From Winogradskyella eckloniae (GTDB lineage: Bacteria > Bacteroidota > Bacteroidia > Flavobacteriales > Flavobacteriaceae): a stretch of DNA of 64,000 nt. Positions 63,191 to 64,000 of this stretch are shown one piece after another. The notes beneath the pieces were generated by a model that saw only the letters and a program-made list of their open reading frames with translations, did not search any database and was not told where the DNA came from. Each line of letters begins with the position of its first letter. Position 1 is the stretch's first letter. The DNA lies in the NCBI RefSeq assembly GCF_013249045.1, contig NZ_JABRWP010000008.1, forward strand, positions 62,001 to 126,000, in the 5' to 3' direction. The position numbers were made by a program, and so were the translations under genes.

Positions 63191-64000
63191 ATGGAAAGAA
63201 CAAACAAATTTAAGATGTACTCTAACATCTTTTTTGCACTTCTATTTTTTACGGTATCAGTAAATGCACAATCTGCTTTTAAATCGTACAACGGAAAAAT
63301 AATAGATGGTAAAACCAACAAAGCTTTAGAAGCTGCGAGCTTACATATTAACGGCACCAATATTGGTACTATTTCAAATTCGGAAGGTGAGTTTACATTA
63401 AAAGTACCTCAAAGTTATGGAGATTCTAAAGTTATGATTTCTTTATTAGGATATAATACTTATGTTATTCCGCTATCAGAATTGAGCGCCAATAGTACAG
63501 TAAAATTATATACAGCAGTGACAACATTATCGGCTGTTAGTATTTCTGCATTTAAAGATGCTAAGAGTTTAGTAAGAAAAGTGTTTGACGATAAGAACAA
63601 AAATTTTCAAAATGAGTCTGTTTATATGACTGCTTTTTACAGAGAAACTATAAAACGAAGAAGTAGAAATGTGTCACTAACAGAAGCTGTAGTGAATATT
63701 CTAAAAGAGCCAAACGCTTCTAAAAGTCGTGATGCAATACAATTAGGTAAGGCGCGAAAGAGTACAGATTATAAACGTTTAGATACGGTCTCTGTTAAAC
63801 TACAAGGAGGACCATTTTCTACAGTATATCTAGATATCATGAAATATCCTGAATATATTTTTACAGAAGAGAGTATTCAATCTTATGATTTTGTGTTTAA
63901 TGAGCCTTCAACAATTAATAATAGAAATGTATATGTTGTAGATTTTAAACCTGTGGATAATGCCTTTGAAGTAAATTATCATGGTAAACTTTTCATTGAT
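63191..64000 (+). CDS. Carboxypeptidase-regulatory-like surface protein, N-terminal part (cut by window edge)
   Basis: The frame from ATG 63191 runs 270 codons off the window end. It has a signal peptide (NIFFALLFFTVSVNAQS) and a CarboxypepD_reg-like Ig domain (YNGKIIDGKTNKALEAASLH, NIGTISNSEGEFTLKVP, ISLLGYNTYVIPL). A region with FYRETIKRRSRNVSLTEAVV follows, as in flavobacterial outer-membrane proteins of unknown role. It lies downstream of the AraC-type regulator. Confidence 0.8.
   Translation, partial: MERTNKFKMYSNIFFALLFFTVSVNAQSAFKSYNGKIIDGKTNKALEAASLHINGTNIGTISNSEGEFTLKVPQSYGDSKVMISLLGYNTYVIPLSELSANSTVKLYTAVTTLSAVSISAFKDAKSLVRKVFDDKNKNFQNESVYMTAFYRETIKRRSRNVSLTEAVVNILKEPNASKSRDAIQLGKARKSTDYKRLDTVSVKLQGGPFSTVYLDIMKYPEYIFTEESIQSYDFVFNEPSTINNRNVYVVDFKPVDNAFEVNYHGKLFID

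Overview
This window is a 64 kb AT-rich (roughly one-third G+C by eye) chromosomal segment of a member of the Bacteroidota, most likely a marine Flavobacteriaceae. The evidence is the protein content (flavobacterial-type alpha-2-macroglobulin, CtlX citrulline hydrolase, zinc-free ribosomal proteins L36, S14 and S4), the lack of Shine-Dalgarno sequences before most genes, and repeated use of the Bacteroidota promoter form TTTG ... TAnnTTTG. The genus cannot be fixed from this sequence alone. I see no rRNA or tRNA gene, CRISPR array, integrase, transposase or prophage gene.

Layout. 1-6.8 kb: an alpha-2-macroglobulin-like protein cut by the window edge, a TPR protein, the murein-recycling ligase Mpl, a secreted beta-helix protein and an unrecognised membrane protein. 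6.8-11.5 kb: an orphan Imm53-type immunity gene, two palindromic intergenic repeats, a PLP enzyme that looks internally duplicated, a DUF2892 membrane protein, a Crp/Fnr regulator and a tRNA-dihydrouridine synthase. 11.7-23.6 kb: a lipoprotein, a four-gene minus-strand cluster (PaiB-like flavoprotein, membrane protein, dienelactone hydrolase, esterase), radC, a polysaccharide-deacetylase-like protein with a YjjG-type phosphatase, rarA, a rhomboid protease, rlmB and a BamA/TamA-like outer-membrane protein.

23.7-41.1 kb is one continuous translation superoperon: rpsL-rpsG-fusA-rpsJ, then the S10, spc and alpha clusters through secY, infA, rpmJ, rpoA and rplQ. It starts at a strong promoter with a hairpin at the expected mRNA 5' end and ends at a strong terminator. 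tuf, adk and map are not in the cluster. Four internal gaps (before rplC, rpsH, rpsK and rpsD) carry clear inverted repeats. The rpsK-rpsD gap combines three hairpins with an excellent promoter, so rpsD-rpoA-rplQ can be expressed separately.

41.3-64 kb: carA, eno and gltA, each followed by a textbook terminator; an amidinotransferase-fold enzyme; a phospholipid operon (LUD protein, cdsA, psd, acyl-CoA-binding protein); rsfS-ftsH; birA; an SRPBCC protein; pyrE; a Nudix hydrolase; an M14 carboxypeptidase; ctlX; an orphan TPR-histidine kinase; argS; a membrane-anchored AraC regulator; and the start of a carboxypeptidase-regulatory-like surface protein.

The window is mostly housekeeping, and I do not see a clear multi-gene defence or biosynthetic system. 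The best leads are RNA-level: candidate ribosomal-protein leader structures, a bidirectional terminator whose loop holds both stop codons of birA and its convergent neighbour, and stacked palindromes in the gltA promoter. At protein level the best leads are the orphan Imm53 gene and the apparently duplicated PLP enzyme.
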